A stretch of DNA of 64,000 nucleotides. Origin: Gordius sp. MW1 (taxonomy: Eukaryota > Nematomorpha > Gordioida > Gordea > Gordiidae). Every line of letters starts with the position of its first letter. The stretch's first letter is position 1. The notes under the pieces were generated by a model. It ran no database searches. It was not told where the DNA came from and saw only the letters and a list, made by a program, of their open reading frames with translations. A program made the translations under genes and the position numbers. Positions 38,748 to 53,179 of the stretch are shown here, in pieces. The DNA lies in NCBI GenBank assembly GCA_964036665.1, contig OZ038529.1, forward strand, positions 12,780,060 to 12,844,059, in the 5' to 3' direction.

Positions 38748-40686
38748 GACTTCCGAAAAGAGGTTTTAAGCTGTTAGAACTATCATTTTGACCAAAGACA
38801 ACGTTTTATTGTTGCGATTAGTTTGTTGTATCGCAACGTGATGCTTAATTTTTGAAAAGGGCTCTATGCGATCATGATTTCAAAGTAATAGTTTTCATCT
38901 GATAAATTTTTAATTGCGATCATAGAAACCACGTCTGAAAACGACAACTTTCATCGGATGAATACGGTTCAAAAAAAAATATGTGAAAAATTTTGAGGTA
39001 AAAATATTTATTTTTTCGATTCTATGTGAAAGAGCATGAAAAAATATATAAAAGTAAGCTAATTTGAGAATCCTATTATCCTCGATTTACTTCCGAAAAG
39101 AGGTTTTAAGCTGCCAGAACTATCATTTTGACAAAAGACAACGTTTTATTGTTGCGATTAGTTTGTTGTATCGCAACGTGATGCTTAATTTTTGAAAATG
39201 GCTCTATGCGATCATGATTTCAAAGTAATAGTTTTCATCTGATAAATTTTTACTTGCGATCATAGAAACCACGTCTGAAAACGACAACTTTTATCGGATG
39301 AATACGGTTCAAAGAAAAATATGTGAAAAATTTTGAGGTAAAATATTTATTTTTTTCAATTCCATGTGAAAGAGCATGAAAAAATATATAAAAGTAAGCC
39401 AATTTGAGAATCCTATTATCCTCGATTGACTTCCGAAAAGAGGTTTTAAGCTGCGAGAACTATCATTTTGACAAAAGACAACGTTTTATTGTTGCAATTT
39501 GTTGTATCGCAACGTGATGCTTAATTTTTCAAAAATGCACTATGCGATCATGATTTCAAAGTAATATTTTTCTGATTCTGATAAATTTTTACTTGGGATC
39601 ATAGAAACCACGTCTGAAAACGACAACTTTCATCGGATGAATACGGTTCAAAGAAAAATATGTGAAAAATTTTGAGGTAAAAATATTTGTTTTTTTCAAT
39701 TCTATGTGAAAGAGCATGAAAAAATATATAAAAGTAAGCCAATTTGAGAATCCTATTATCCTCGATTGACTTCCGAAAAGAGGTTTTAAGCTGCGAGAAC
39801 TATCATTTTGACAAAAGACAACGTTTTATTGTTGCAATTTGTTGTATCGCAACGTGATGCTTAATTTTTGAAAATGGCTCTATGCGATCATGATTTCAAT
39901 GTAATAGTTTTCATCTGATAAATTTTTACTTGGGATCATAGAAACCACGTCTGAAAACGACAACTTTCATCGGATGAATACGGTTCAAAGAAAAATATGT
40001 GAAAAATTTTGAGATAAAAATATTTATTTTTTTCAATTCTATGTGAAAGAGCATGAAAAAATATATAAAAGTAAGCCATTTTGAGAATCCTATTATCCTC
40101 GATTGACTTCCGAAAAGCGGTTTTAAGCTGCGAGAACTATCATTTTGACAAAAGACAACGTTTTATTGTTGCGATTAGTTTGTTGTATCGCAACGTGAGT
40201 GCTTAATTTTTCAAAAATGCACTATGCGATCATGATTTCAAAGTAATATTTTTCTGATTCTGATAAGTTTTTACTTGGGATCATAGAAACCACGTCTGAA
40301 AACGACAACTTTCATCGGATGAATACGGTTCAAAGAAAAATATGTGAAAAATTTTGAGGTAAAAATATTTATTTTTTCGATTCTATGTTAAAGAGCATGA
40401 AAAAATATATAAAAGTAAGCTAATTTGAGAATCCTATTATCCTCGATTTACTTCCGAAAAGAGGTTTTAAGCTGCCAGAACTATCATTTTGACAAAAGAC
40501 AACGTTTTATTGTTGCGATTAGTTTGTTGTATCGCAACGTGATGCTTAATTTTTGAAAATGGCTCTATGCGATCATGATTTCAAAGTAATAGTTTTCATC
40601 TGATAAATTTTTACTTGCGATCATAGAAACCACGTCTGAAAACGACAACTTTCATCGGATGAATACGGTTCAAAGAAAAATATGTT
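38309..40686. repeat. 7-monomer higher-order repeat, copy 1 (2378 bp)
   Basis: Monomers start at 38475, 38811, 39151, 39491, 39831, 40168 and 40512. Each landmark recurs exactly 2378 bp later. Markers are CTGTTAGAAC with GACCAAAG before 38811, GAAAAGGGCTC, and TTCAAAAAAAAATATG. The unit starts inside the last part of the 8-monomer block (at 38309, just after ATATGTG), so the two units share about 440 bp. Confidence 0.95.
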
Positions 40687-43076
40687 AAAAATTTTGAGTT
40701 AAAAATATTTGTTTTTTTCGATTCTATGTGAAAGAGCATGAAAAAATATATAAAAGTAAGCCAATTTGAGAATCCTATTATCCTCGATTGACTTCCGAAA
40801 AGAGGTTTTAAGCTGCGAGAACTATCATTTTGACAAAAGACAACGTTTTATTGTTGCGATTTGTTGTATCGCAACGTGATGCTTAATTTTTGAAAATGGC
40901 TCTATGCGATCATGATTTCAAAGTAATAGTTTTCATCTGATAAATTTTTACTTGCGATCATAGAAACCACGTCTGAAAACGACAACTTTCATCGGATGAA
41001 TACGGTTCAAAGAAAAATATGTAAAAAATTTTGAGGTAAAAATATTTATTTTTTCGATTCTATGTGAAAGAGCATGAAAAAATATATAAAAGTAAGCCAA
41101 TTTGAGAATCCTATTATCCTCGATTGACTTCCGAAAAGAGGTTTTAAGCTGTTAGAACTATCATTTTGACCAAAGACAACGTTTTATTGTTGCGATTAGT
41201 TTGTTGTATCGCAACGTGATGCTTAATTTTTGAAAAGGGCTCTATGCGATCATGATTTCAAAGTAATAGTTTTCATCTGATAAATTTTTAATTGCGATCA
41301 TAGAAACCACGTCTGAAAACGACAACTTTCATCGGATGAATACGGTTCAAAAAAAAATATGTGAAAAATTTTGAGGTAAAAATATTTATTTTTTCGATTC
41401 TATGTGAAAGAGCATGAAAAAATATATAAAAGTAAGCTAATTTGAGAATCCTATTATCCTCGATTTACTTCCGAAAAGAGGTTTTAAGCTGCCAGAACTA
41501 TCATTTTGACAAAAGACAACGTTTTATTGTTGCGATTAGTTTGTTGTATCGCAACGTGATGCTTAATTTTTGAAAATGGCTCTATGCGATCATGATTTCA
41601 AAGTAATAGTTTTCATCTGATAAATTTTTACTTGCGATCATAGAAACCACGTCTGAAAACGACAACTTTTATCGGATGAATACGGTTCAAAGAAAAATAT
41701 GTGAAAAATTTTGAGGTAAAATATTTATTTTTTTCAATTCCATGTGAAAGAGCATGAAAAAATATATAAAAGTAAGCCAATTTGAGAATCCTATTATCCT
41801 CGATTGACTTCCGAAAAGAGGTTTTAAGCTGCGAGAACTATCATTTTGACAAAAGACAACGTTTTATTGTTGCAATTTGTTGTATCGCAACGTGATGCTT
41901 AATTTTTCAAAAATGCACTATGCGATCATGATTTCAAAGTAATATTTTTCTGATTCTGATAAATTTTTACTTGGGATCATAGAAACCACGTCTGAAAACG
42001 ACAACTTTCATCGGATGAATACGGTTCAAAGAAAAATATGTGAAAAATTTTGAGGTAAAAATATTTGTTTTTTTCAATTCTATGTGAAAGAGCATGAAAA
42101 AATATATAAAAGTAAGCCAATTTGAGAATCCTATTATCCTCGATTGACTTCCGAAAAGAGGTTTTAAGCTGCGAGAACTATCATTTTGACAAAAGACAAC
42201 GTTTTATTGTTGCAATTTGTTGTATCGCAACGTGATGCTTAATTTTTGAAAATGGCTCTATGCGATCATGATTTCAATGTAATAGTTTTCATCTGATAAA
42301 TTTTTACTTGGGATCATAGAAACCACGTCTGAAAACGACAACTTTCATCGGATGAATACGGTTCAAAGAAAAATATGTGAAAAATTTTGAGATAAAAATA
42401 TTTATTTTTTTCAATTCTATGTGAAAGAGCATGAAAAAATATATAAAAGTAAGCCATTTTGAGAATCCTATTATCCTCGATTGACTTCCGAAAAGCGGTT
42501 TTAAGCTGCGAGAACTATCATTTTGACAAAAGACAACGTTTTATTGTTGCGATTAGTTTGTTGTATCGCAACGTGAGTGCTTAATTTTTCAAAAATGCAC
42601 TATGCGATCATGATTTCAAAGTAATATTTTTCTGATTCTGATAAGTTTTTACTTGGGATCATAGAAACCACGTCTGAAAACGACAACTTTCATCGGATGA
42701 ATACGGTTCAAAGAAAAATATGTGAAAAATTTTGAGGTAAAAATATTTATTTTTTCGATTCTATGTTAAAGAGCATGAAAAAATATATAAAAGTAAGCTA
42801 ATTTGAGAATCCTATTATCCTCGATTTACTTCCGAAAAGAGGTTTTAAGCTGCCAGAACTATCATTTTGACAAAAGACAACGTTTTATTGTTGCGATTAG
42901 TTTGTTGTATCGCAACGTGATGCTTAATTTTTGAAAATGGCTCTATGCGATCATGATTTCAAAGTAATAGTTTTCATCTGATAAATTTTTACTTGCGATC
43001 ATAGAAACCACGTCTGAAAACGACAACTTTCATCGGATGAATACGGTTCAAAGAAAAATATGTTAAAAATTTTGAG
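40687..43076. repeat. 7-monomer higher-order repeat, copy 2 (offset 2378 bp)
   Basis: Monomers start at 40853, 41189, 41529, 41869, 42209, 42546 and 42890. The only internal difference I saw is at 41023 (ATATGTAAAAAATT). Matching ends at 43077, where GAGTTAAAA is replaced by GAGGTAAAA. The first half of this unit's last monomer carries ATGTTAAAAATTTTG in both copies. Confidence 0.95.
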
Positions 43077-45973
43077 GTAAAATATTTATTTTTTTCAATT
43101 CCATGTGAAAGAGCATGAAAAAATATATAAAAGTAAGCCATTTTGAGAATCCTATTATCCTCGATTGACTTCCGAAAAGAGGTTTTAAGCTGCGAGAACT
43201 ATCATTTTGACAAAAGACAACGTTTTATTGTTGCGATTAGTTTGTTGTATCGCAACGTGAGTGCTAAATTTTTCAAAAATGCACTATGCGATCATGATTT
43301 CAAAGTAATATTTTTCTGATTCTGATAAATTTTTACTTGGGATCATAGAAACCACGTCTGAAAACGACAACTTTCATCGGATGAATACGGTTCAAAGAAA
43401 AATATGTGAAAAATTTTGAGGTAAAAATATTTGTTTTTTTCAATTCTATGTGAAAGAGCATGAAAAAATATATAAAAGTAAGCCAATTTGAGAATCCTAT
43501 TATCCTCGATTGACTTCCGAAAAGAGGTTTTAAGCTGCGAGAACTATCATTTTGACAAAAGACAACGTTTTATTGTTGCGATTTGTTGTATCGCAACGTG
43601 ATGCTTAATTTTTGAAAATGGCTCTATGCGATCATGATTTCAATGTAATAGTTTTCATCTGATAAATTTTTACTTGGGATCATAGAAACCACGTCTGAAA
43701 ACGACAACTTTCATCGGATGAATACGGTTCAAAGAAAAATATGTGAAAAATTTTGAGATAAAAATATTTATTTTTTTCAATTCTATGTGAAAGAGCATGA
43801 AAAAATATATAAAAGTAAGCCAATTTGAGAATCCTATTATCCTCGATTGACTTCCGAAAAGAGGTTTTAAGCTGTTAGAACTATCATTTTGACCAAAGAC
43901 AACGTTTTATTGTTGCGATTAGTTTGTTGTATCGCAACGTGAGTGCTTAATTTTTCAAAAATGCACTATGCGATCATGATTTCAAAGTAATATTTTTCTG
44001 ATTCTGATAAATTTTTACTTGGGATCATAGAAACCACGTCTGAAAACGACAACTTTCATCGGATGACGACGGTTCAAAGAAAAATATGTGAAAATTTTTG
44101 AGGTAAAAATATTTATTTTTTTCGATTGTATGTGAAAGAGCATGAAAAAATATATAATAGTAAGCCAATTTGAGAATCCTATTATCCTCGATTTACTTCC
44201 GAAAAGAGGTTTTAAGCTGCCAGAACTATTCATTTTGACAAAAGATAACGTTTTATTGTTGCGATTAGTTTGTTGTATCGCAACGTGAGTGCTGAATTTT
44301 TGAAAACTGCTCTATGCGATTATGATTTCAAAGTAATAGTTTTTAGATTCTGATAAATTTTTACTTGGGATCATAGAAACCACGTCTGAAAACGACAACT
44401 TTCATCGGATGAATACAATTCAAAGAAAAATATGTGAAAAATTTTGAGGTAAAAATATTTATTTTTTTCGATTCTATGTGAAAGAGCATGAAAAAATATA
44501 TAAAAGTAAGCCAATTTGAGAATCCTATTATCCTCGATTGACTTGCGAAAAGAGGTTTTAAGCTGCGAGAACTATCATTTTGACAAAAGACAACGTTTTA
44601 TTGTTGCGATTAGTTTGTTGTATCGCAACGTGATGCTTAATTTTTGAAAATGGCTCTATGCGATCATGATTTTAAAGTAATAGTTTTCATCTGATAAATT
44701 TTTACTTGCGATCATAGAAACCACGTCTGAAAACGACAACTTTCATCGGATGAATACGGTTCAAAGAAAAATATGTGAAAAATTTTGAGGTAAAAATATT
44801 TTTTTTTTAATTCTATGTGAAAGAGCATGAAAAAATATATAAAAGTAAGCCAATTTGAGAATCCTATTATCCTCGATTGACTTCCGAAAAGAGGTTTTAA
44901 GCTGCGAGAACTATCATTTTGACAAAAGACAACGTTTTATTGTTACGATTAGTTTGTTGTATCGCAACGTGAGTGCTTAATTTTTCGAAAATGCACTATG
45001 CGATCATGATTTCAAAGTAATATTTTTCTGATTCTGATAAATTTTTACTTGGGATCATAGAAACCACGTCTGAAAACGACAACTTTCATCGGATAAATAC
45101 GGTTCAAAGAAAAATATGTGAAAATTTTTGAGGTAAAAATATTTATTTTTTTCGATTGTATGTGAAAGAGCATGAAAAAATATATAATAGTAAGCCAATT
45201 TGAGAATCCTATTATCCTCGATTTACTTCCGAAAAGAGGTTTTAAGCTGCCAGAACTATTCATTTTGACAAAAGATAACGTTTTATTGTTGCGATTAGTT
45301 TGTTGTATCGCAACGTGAGTGCTGAATTTTTGAAAACTGCTCTATGCGATTATGATTTCAAAGTAATAGTTTTTAGATTCTGATAAATTTTTACTTGGGA
45401 TCATAGAAACCACGTCTGAAAACGACAACTTTCATCGGATGAATACGGTTCAAAGAAAAATATGTGAAAAATTTTGAGGTAAAAATATTTATTTTTTTCA
45501 ATTCTATGTGAAAGAGCATGAAAAAATATATAAAAGTAAGCCAATTTGAGAATCCTATTATCCTCGATTGACTTGCGAAAAGAGGTTTTAAGCTGCGAGA
45601 ACTATCATTTTGACAAAAGACAACGTTTTATTGTTGCGATTAGTTTGTTGTATCGCAACGTGATGCTTAATTTTTGAAAATGGCTCTATGCGATCATGAT
45701 TTTAAAGTAATAGTTTTCATCTGATAAATTTTTACTTGCGATCATAGAAACCACGTCTGAAAACGACAACTTTCATCGGATGAATACGGTTCAAAGAAAA
45801 ATATGTGAAAAATTTTGAGGTAAAAATATTTGTTTTTTTCAATTCTATGTGAAAGAGCATGAAAAAATATATAAAGGTAAGCCAATTTGAGAATCCTATT
45901 ATCCTCGATTGACTTCCGAAAAGAGGTTTTAAGCTGCGAGAACTATCATTTTGACAAAAGACAACGTTTTATT
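43077..45973. repeat. Array segment with a 3-monomer duplication (offset 1030 bp)
   Basis: Monomers start at 43230, 43575, 43912, 44258, 44603, 44942, 45288 and 45633. The stretch 43963-44802 recurs at 44993-45832 (offset 1030). Differences include GGATGACGACGG near 44063, against GGATAAATACGG in the second copy, and GAATACAATTC near 44414. The short-loop monomer at 43575 starts a 7-monomer cycle that ends at 45974. Confidence 0.9.
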
Positions 45974-48900
45974 GTTGCGATTTGTTGTATCGCAACGTGA
46001 TGCTTAATTTTTGAAAATGGCTCTATGCGATCATGATTTCAATGTAATAGTTTTCATCTGATAAATTTTTACTTGGGATCATAGAAACCACGTCTGAAAA
46101 CGACAACTTTCATCGGATGAATACGGTTCAAAGAAAAATATGTGAAAAATTTTGAGATAAAAATATTTATTTTTTTCAATTCTATGTGAAAGAGCATAAA
46201 AAAATATATAAAAGTAAGCCAATTTGAGAATCCTATTATCCTCGATTGACTTCCGAAAAGAGGTTTTAAGCTGTTAGAACTATCATTTTGACCAAAGACA
46301 ACGTTTTATTGTTGCGATTAGTTTGTTGTATCGCAACGTGAGTGCTTAATTTTTCAAAAATGCACTATGCGATCATGATTTCAAAGTAATATTTTTCTGA
46401 TTCTGATAAATTTTTACTTGGGATCATAGAAACCACGTCTGAAAACGACAACTTTCATCGGATGAATACGGTTCAAAGAAAAATATGTGAAAAATTTTGA
46501 GGTAAATTTTTTTATTTTTTTCGATTGTATGTGAAAGAGCATGAAAAAATATGTAAAAATAAGCCAATTTGAGAATCCTATTATCCTCGATTTACTTCCG
46601 AAAAGAGGTTTTAAGCTGCCAGAACTATGCATTTTGACAAAAGACAAGGTTTTATTGTTGCGATTAGTTTGTTGTATCGCAACGTGAGTGCTGAATTTTT
46701 GATAACTGCTCTATGCGATTATGATTTCAAAGTAATAGTTTTTAGATTCTGATAAATTTTTACTTGGGATCATAGAAACCACGTCTGAAAACGACAACTT
46801 TCATCGGATGAATACAGTTCAAAGAAAAATATGTGAAAAATTTTGAGGTAAAAATATTTATTTTTTTCGATTCTATGTGAAAGAGCATGAAAAAATATAT
46901 AAAAGTAAGCCAATTTGAGAATCCTATTATCCTCGATTGACTTGCGAAAAGAGGTTTTAAGCTGCGAGAACTATCATTTTGACAAAAGACAACGTTTTAT
47001 TGTTGCGATTAGTTTGTTGTATCGCAACGTGAGTGCTTAATTTTTCGAAAATGCACTATGCGATCATGATTTCAAAGTAATATTTTTCTGATTCTGATAA
47101 ATTTTTACTTGGGATCATAGAAACCACGTCTGAAAACGACAACTTTCATCGGATGAATACGGTTCAAAGAAAAATATGTGAAAAATTTTGAGGTAAATTT
47201 TTTTATTTTTTTCGATTGTATGTGAAAGAGCATGAAAAAATATGTAAAAATAAGCCAATTTGAGAATCCTATTATCCTCGATTTACTTCCGAAAAGAGGT
47301 TTTAAGCTGCCAGAACTATGCATTTTGACAAAAGACAAGGTTTTATTGTTGCGATTAGTTTGTTGTATCGCAACGTGAGTGCTGAATTTTTGATAACTGC
47401 TCTATGCGATTATGATTTCAAAGTAATAGTTTTTAGATTCTGATAAATTTTTACTTGGGATCATAGAAACCACGTCTGAAAACGACAACTTTCATCGGAT
47501 GAATACAGTTCAAAGAAAAATATGTGAAAAATTTTGAGGTAAAAATATTTATTTTTTTCGATTCTATGTGAAAGAGCATGAAAAAATATATAAAAGTAAG
47601 CCAATTTGAGAATCCTATTATCCTCGATTGACTTGCGAAAAGAGGTTTTAAGCTGCGAGAACTATCATTTTGACAAAAGACAACGTTTTATTGTTGCGAT
47701 TAGTTTGTTGTATCGCAACGTGATGCTTAATTTTTGAAAATGGCTCTATGCGATCATGATTTTAAAGTAATAGTTTTCATCTGATAAATTTTTACTTGCG
47801 ATCATAGAAACCACGTCTGAAAACGACAACTTTCATCGGATGAATACGGTTCAAAGAAAAATATGTGAAAAATTTTGAGGTAAAAATATTTTTTTTTTAA
47901 TTCTATGTGAAAGAGCATGAAAAAATATATAAAAGTAAGCCAATTTGAGAATCCTATTATCCTCGATTGACTTCCGAAAAGAGGTTTTAAGCTGCGAGAA
48001 CTATCATTTTGACAAAAGACAACGTTTTATTGTTGCGATTAGTTTGTTGTATCGCAACGTGAGTGCTTAATTTTTCGAAAATGCACTATGCGATCATGAT
48101 TTCAAAGTAATATTTTTCTGATTCTGATAAATTTTTACTTGGGATCATAGAAACCACGTCTGAAAACGACAACTTTCATCGGATGAATACGGTTCAAAGA
48201 AAAATATGTGAAAATTTTTGAGGTAAAAATATTTATTTTTTTCGATTGTATGTGAAAGAGCATGAAAAAATATATAATAGTAAGCCAATTTGAGAATCCT
48301 ATTATGTTCGATTTACTTCCGAAAAGAGGTTTTAAGCTGCCAGAACTATTCATTTTGACAAAAGATAACGTTTTATTGTTGCGATTAGTTTGTTGTATCG
48401 CAACGTGATGCTTAATTTTTGAAAATGGCTCTATGCGATCATGATTTTAAAGTAATAGTTTTCATCTGATAAATTTTTACTTGCGATCATAGAAACCACG
48501 TCTGAAAACGACAACTTTCATCGGATGAATACGGTTCAAAGAAAAATATGTGAAAAATTTTGAGGTAAAAATATTTGTTTTTTTCAATTCTATGTGAAAG
48601 AGCATGAAAAAATATATAAAAGTAAGCCAATTTGAGAATCCTATTATCCTCGATTGACTTCCGAAAAGACGTTTTAAGCTGCGAGAACTATCATTTTGAC
48701 AAAAGACAACGTTTTATTGTTGCGATTAGTTTGTTGTATCGCAACGTGAGTGCTTAATTTTTCGAAAATGCACTATGCGATCATGATTTCAAAGTAATAT
48801 TTTTCTGATTCTGATAAATTTTTACTTGGGATCATAGAAACCACGTCTGAAAACGACAACTTTCATCGGATGAATACGGTTCAAAGAAAAATATGTGAAA

Positions 48901-49405
48901 ATTTTTGAGGTAAAAATATTTATTTTTTTCGATTGTATGTGAAAGAGCATGAAAAAATATATAATAGTAAGCCAATTTGAGAATCCTATTATGTTCGATT
49001 TACTTCCGAAAAGAGGTTTTAAGCTGCCAGAACTATTCATTTTGACAAAAGATAACGTTTTATTGTTGCGATTAGTTTGTTGTATCGCAACGTGATGCTT
49101 AATTTTTGAAAATGGCTCTATGCGATCATGATTTTAAAGTAATAGTTTTCATCTGATAAATTTTTACTTGCGATCATAGAAACCACGTCTGAAAACGACA
49201 ACTTTCATCGGATGAATACGGTTTAAAGAAAAATATGTGAAAAATTTTGAGGTAAAAATATTTGTTTTTTTCAATTCTATGTGAAAGAGCATGAAAAAAT
49301 ATATAAAAGTAAGTCAATTTGAGAATCCTATTATCCTCGATTGACTTCCGAAAAGACGTTTTAAGCTGCGAGAACTATCATTTTGACAAAAGACAACGTT
49401 TTATT
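45974..49405. repeat. 10-monomer cycle with an internal 2-monomer tandem duplication
   Basis: Monomers start at 45974 (short-loop), 46311, 46657, 47002, 47348, 47693, 48032, 48378, 48719 and 49065. Bases 47984-48670 are copied directly as 48671-49357 (687 bp each), sharing TATTATGTTCGATTT. The segment from about 46875 to 48740 also recurs 4461 bp downstream, where the two-monomer piece is present only once. Confidence 0.92.
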
Positions 49406-52400
49406 GTTGCGATTTGTTGTATCGCAACGTGATGCTTAATTTTTGAAAATGGCTCTATGCGATCATGATTTCAATGTAATAGTTTTCATCTGATAAATTT
49501 TTACTTGGGATCATAGAAACCACGTCTAAAACGACAACTTTCATCGGATGAATACGGTTCAAAGAAAAATATGTGAAAAATTTTGAGATAAAAATATTTA
49601 TTTTTTTCAATTCTATGTGAAAGAGCATGAAAAAATATATAAAAGTAAGCCAATTTGAGAATCCTATTATCCTCGATTGACTTCCGAAAAGAGGTTTTAA
49701 GCTGTTAGAACTATCATTTTGACCAAAGACAACGTTTTATTGTTGCGATTAGTTTGTTGTATCGCAACGTGAGTGCTTAATTTTTCAAAAATGCACTATG
49801 CGATCATGATTTCAAAGTAATATTTTTCTGATTCTGATAAATTTTTACTTGGGATCATAGAAACCACGTCTGAAAACGACAACTTTCATCGGATGAATAC
49901 GGTTCAAAGAAAAATATGTGAAAAATTTTGAGGTAAATTTTTTTATTTTTTTCGATTGTATGTGAAAGAGCATGAAAAAATATGTAAAAATAAGCCAATT
50001 TGAAAATCCTATTATCCTCGATTTACTTCCGAAAAGAGGTTTTAAGCTGCCAGAACTATGCATTTTGACAAAAGACAAGGTTTTATTGTTGCGATTAATT
50101 TGTTGTATCGCAACGTGAGTGCTGAATTTTTGATAACTGCTCTATGCGATTATGATTTCAAAGTAATAGTTTTTAGATTCTGATAAATTTTTACTTGGGA
50201 TCATAGAAACCACGTCTGAAAACGACAACTTTCATCGGATAAATACGGTTCAAAGAAAAATATGTGAAAAATTTTGAGGTAAAAATATTTATTTTTTTCG
50301 ATTCTATGTGAAAGAGCATGAAAAAATATATAAAAGTAAGCCAATTTGAGAATCCTATTATCCTCGATTGACTTGCGAAAAGAGGTTTTAAGCTGCGAGA
50401 ACTATCATTTTGACAAAAGACAACGTTTTATTGTTGCGATTAGTTTGTTGTATCGCAACGTGATGCTTAATTTTTGAAAATGGCTCTATGCGATCATGAT
50501 TTTAAAGTAATAGTTTTCATCTGATAAATTTTTACTTGCGATCATAGAAACCACATCTGAAAACGACAACTTTCATCGGATGAATACGGTTCAAAGAAAA
50601 ATATGTGAAAAATTTTGAGGTAAAAATATTTTTTTTTTAATTCTATGTGAAAGAGCATGAAAAAATATATAAAAGTGAGCCAATTTGAGAATCCTATTAT
50701 CCTCGATTGACTTCCGAAAAGAGGTTTTAAGCTGCGAGAACTATCATTTTGACAAAAGACAACGTTTTATTGTTGCGATTAGTTTGTTGTATCGCAACGT
50801 GAGTGCTTAATTTTTCGAAAATGCACTATGCGATCATGATTTCAAAGTAATATTTTTCTGATTCTGATAAATTTTTACTTGGGATCATAGAAACCACGTC
50901 TGAAAACGACAACTTTCATCGGATGAATACGGTTCAAAGAAAAATATGTGAAAATTTTTGAGGTAAAAATATTTATTTTTTTCGATTGTATGTGAAAGAG
51001 CATGAAAAAATATATAATAGTAAGCCAATTTGAGAATCCTATTATCCTCGATTTACTTCCGAAAAGAGGTTTTAAGCTGCCAGAACTATTCATTTTGACA
51101 AAAGATAACGTTTTATTGTTGCGATTAGTTTGTTGTATCGCAACGTGAGTGCTGAATTTTTGAAAACTGCTCTATGCGATTATGATTTCAAAGTAATAGT
51201 TTTTAGATTCTGATAAATTTTTACTTGGGATCATAGAAGCCACGTCTGAAAACGACAACTTTCATCGGATGAATACGGTTCAAAGAAAAATATGTGAAAA
51301 ATTTTGAGGTAAAAATATTTATTTTTTTTAATTCTATGTGAAAGAGCATGAAAAAATATATAAAAGTAAGCCAATTTGAGAATCCTATTATCCTCGATTG
51401 ACTTGCGAAAAGAGGTTTTAAGCTGCGAGAACTATCATTTTGACAAAAGACAACGTTTTATTGTTGCGATTAGTTTGTTGTATCGCAACGTGAGTGCTTA
51501 ATTTTTCGAAAATGCACTATGCGATCATGATTTCAAAGTAATATTTTTCTGATTCTGATAAATTTTTACTTGGGATCATAGAAACCACGTCTGAAAACGA
51601 CAACTTTCATCGGATGAATACGGTTCAAAGAAAAATATGTGAAAAATTTTGAGGTAAATTTTTTTATTTTTTTCGATTGTATGTGAAAGAGCATGAAAAA
51701 ATATGTAAAAATAAGCCAATTTGAGAATCCTATTATCCTCGATTTACTTCCGAAAAGAGGTTTTAAGCTGCCAGAACTATGCATTTTGACAAAAGACAAG
51801 GTTTTATTGTTGCGATTAGTTTGTTGTATCGCAACGTGAGTGCTGAATTTTTGATAACTGCTCTATGCGATTATGATTTCAAAGTAATAGTTTTTAGATT
51901 CTGATAAATTTTTACTTGGGATCATAGAAACCACGTCTGAAAACGACAACTTTCATCGGATGAATACAGTTCAAAGAAAAATATGTGAAAAATTTTGAGG
52001 TAAAAATATTTATTTTTTTCGATTCTATGTGAAAGAGCATGAAAAAATATATAAAAGTAAGCCAATTTGAGAATCCTATTATCCTCGATTGACTTGCGAA
52101 AAGAGGTTTTAAGCTGCGAGAACTATCATTTTGACAAAAGACAACGTTTTATTGTTGCGATTAGTTTGTTGTATCGCAACGTGATGCTTAATTTTTGAAA
52201 ATGGCTCTATGCGATCATGATTTTAAAGTAATAGTTTTCATCTGATAAATTTTTACTTGCGATCATAGAAACCACGTCTGAAAACGACAACTTTCATCGG
52301 ATGAATACGGTTCAAAGAAAAATATGTGAAAAATTTTGAGGTAAAAATATTTTTTTTTTAATTCTATGTGAAAGAGCATGAAAAAATATATAAAAGTAAG

Positions 52401-53179
52401 CCAATTTGAGAATCCTATTATCCTCGATTGACTTCCGAAAAGAGGTTTTAAGCTGCGAGAACTATCATTTTGACAAAAGACAACGTTTTATTGTTGCGAT
52501 TAGTTTGTTGTATCGCAACGTGAGTGCTTAATTTTTCGAAAATGCACTATGCGATCATGATTTCAAAGTAATATTTTTCTGATTCTGATAAATTTTTACT
52601 TGGGATCATAGAAACCACGTCTGAAAACGACAACTTTCATCGGATGAATACGGTTCAAAGAAAAATATGTGAAAATTTTTGAGGTAAAAATATTTATTTT
52701 TTTCGATTGTATGTGAAAGAGCATGAAAAAATATATAATAGTAAGCCAATTTGAGAATCCTATTATGTTCGATTTACTTCCGAAAAGAGGTTTTAAGCTG
52801 CCAGAACTATTCATTTTGACAAAAGATAACGTTTTATTGTTGCGATTAGTTTGTTGTATCGCAACGTGATGCTTAATTTTTGAAAATGGCTCTATGCGAT
52901 CATGATTTTAAAGTAATAGTTTTCATCTGATAAATTTTTACTTGCGATCATAGAAACCACGTCTGAAAACGACAACTTTCATCGGATGAATACGGTTCAA
53001 AGAAAAATATGTGAAAAATTTTGAGGTAAAAATATTTGTTTTTTTCAATTCTATGTGAAAGAGCATGAAAAAATATATAAAAGTAAGCCAATTTGAGAAT
53101 CCTATTATCCTCGATTGACTTCCGAAAAGACGTTTTAAGCTGCGAGAACTATCATTTTGACAAAAGACAACGTTTTATT
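49406..53179. repeat. 11-monomer cycle (3774 bp)
   Basis: Monomers start at 49406 (short-loop), 49742, 50088, 50433, 50772, 51118, 51463, 51809, 52154, 52493 and 52839. The part 48671-51492 recurs at 52445-55266 with an offset of 3774 bp, including private features such as GTCTAAAACGAC, TGCGATTAATTTG, AAAAGTGAGCC and ATAGAAGCCACG. The part 51336-53201 is the second copy of 46875-48740 (offset 4461, which equals 3774 plus 687). Confidence 0.92.
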
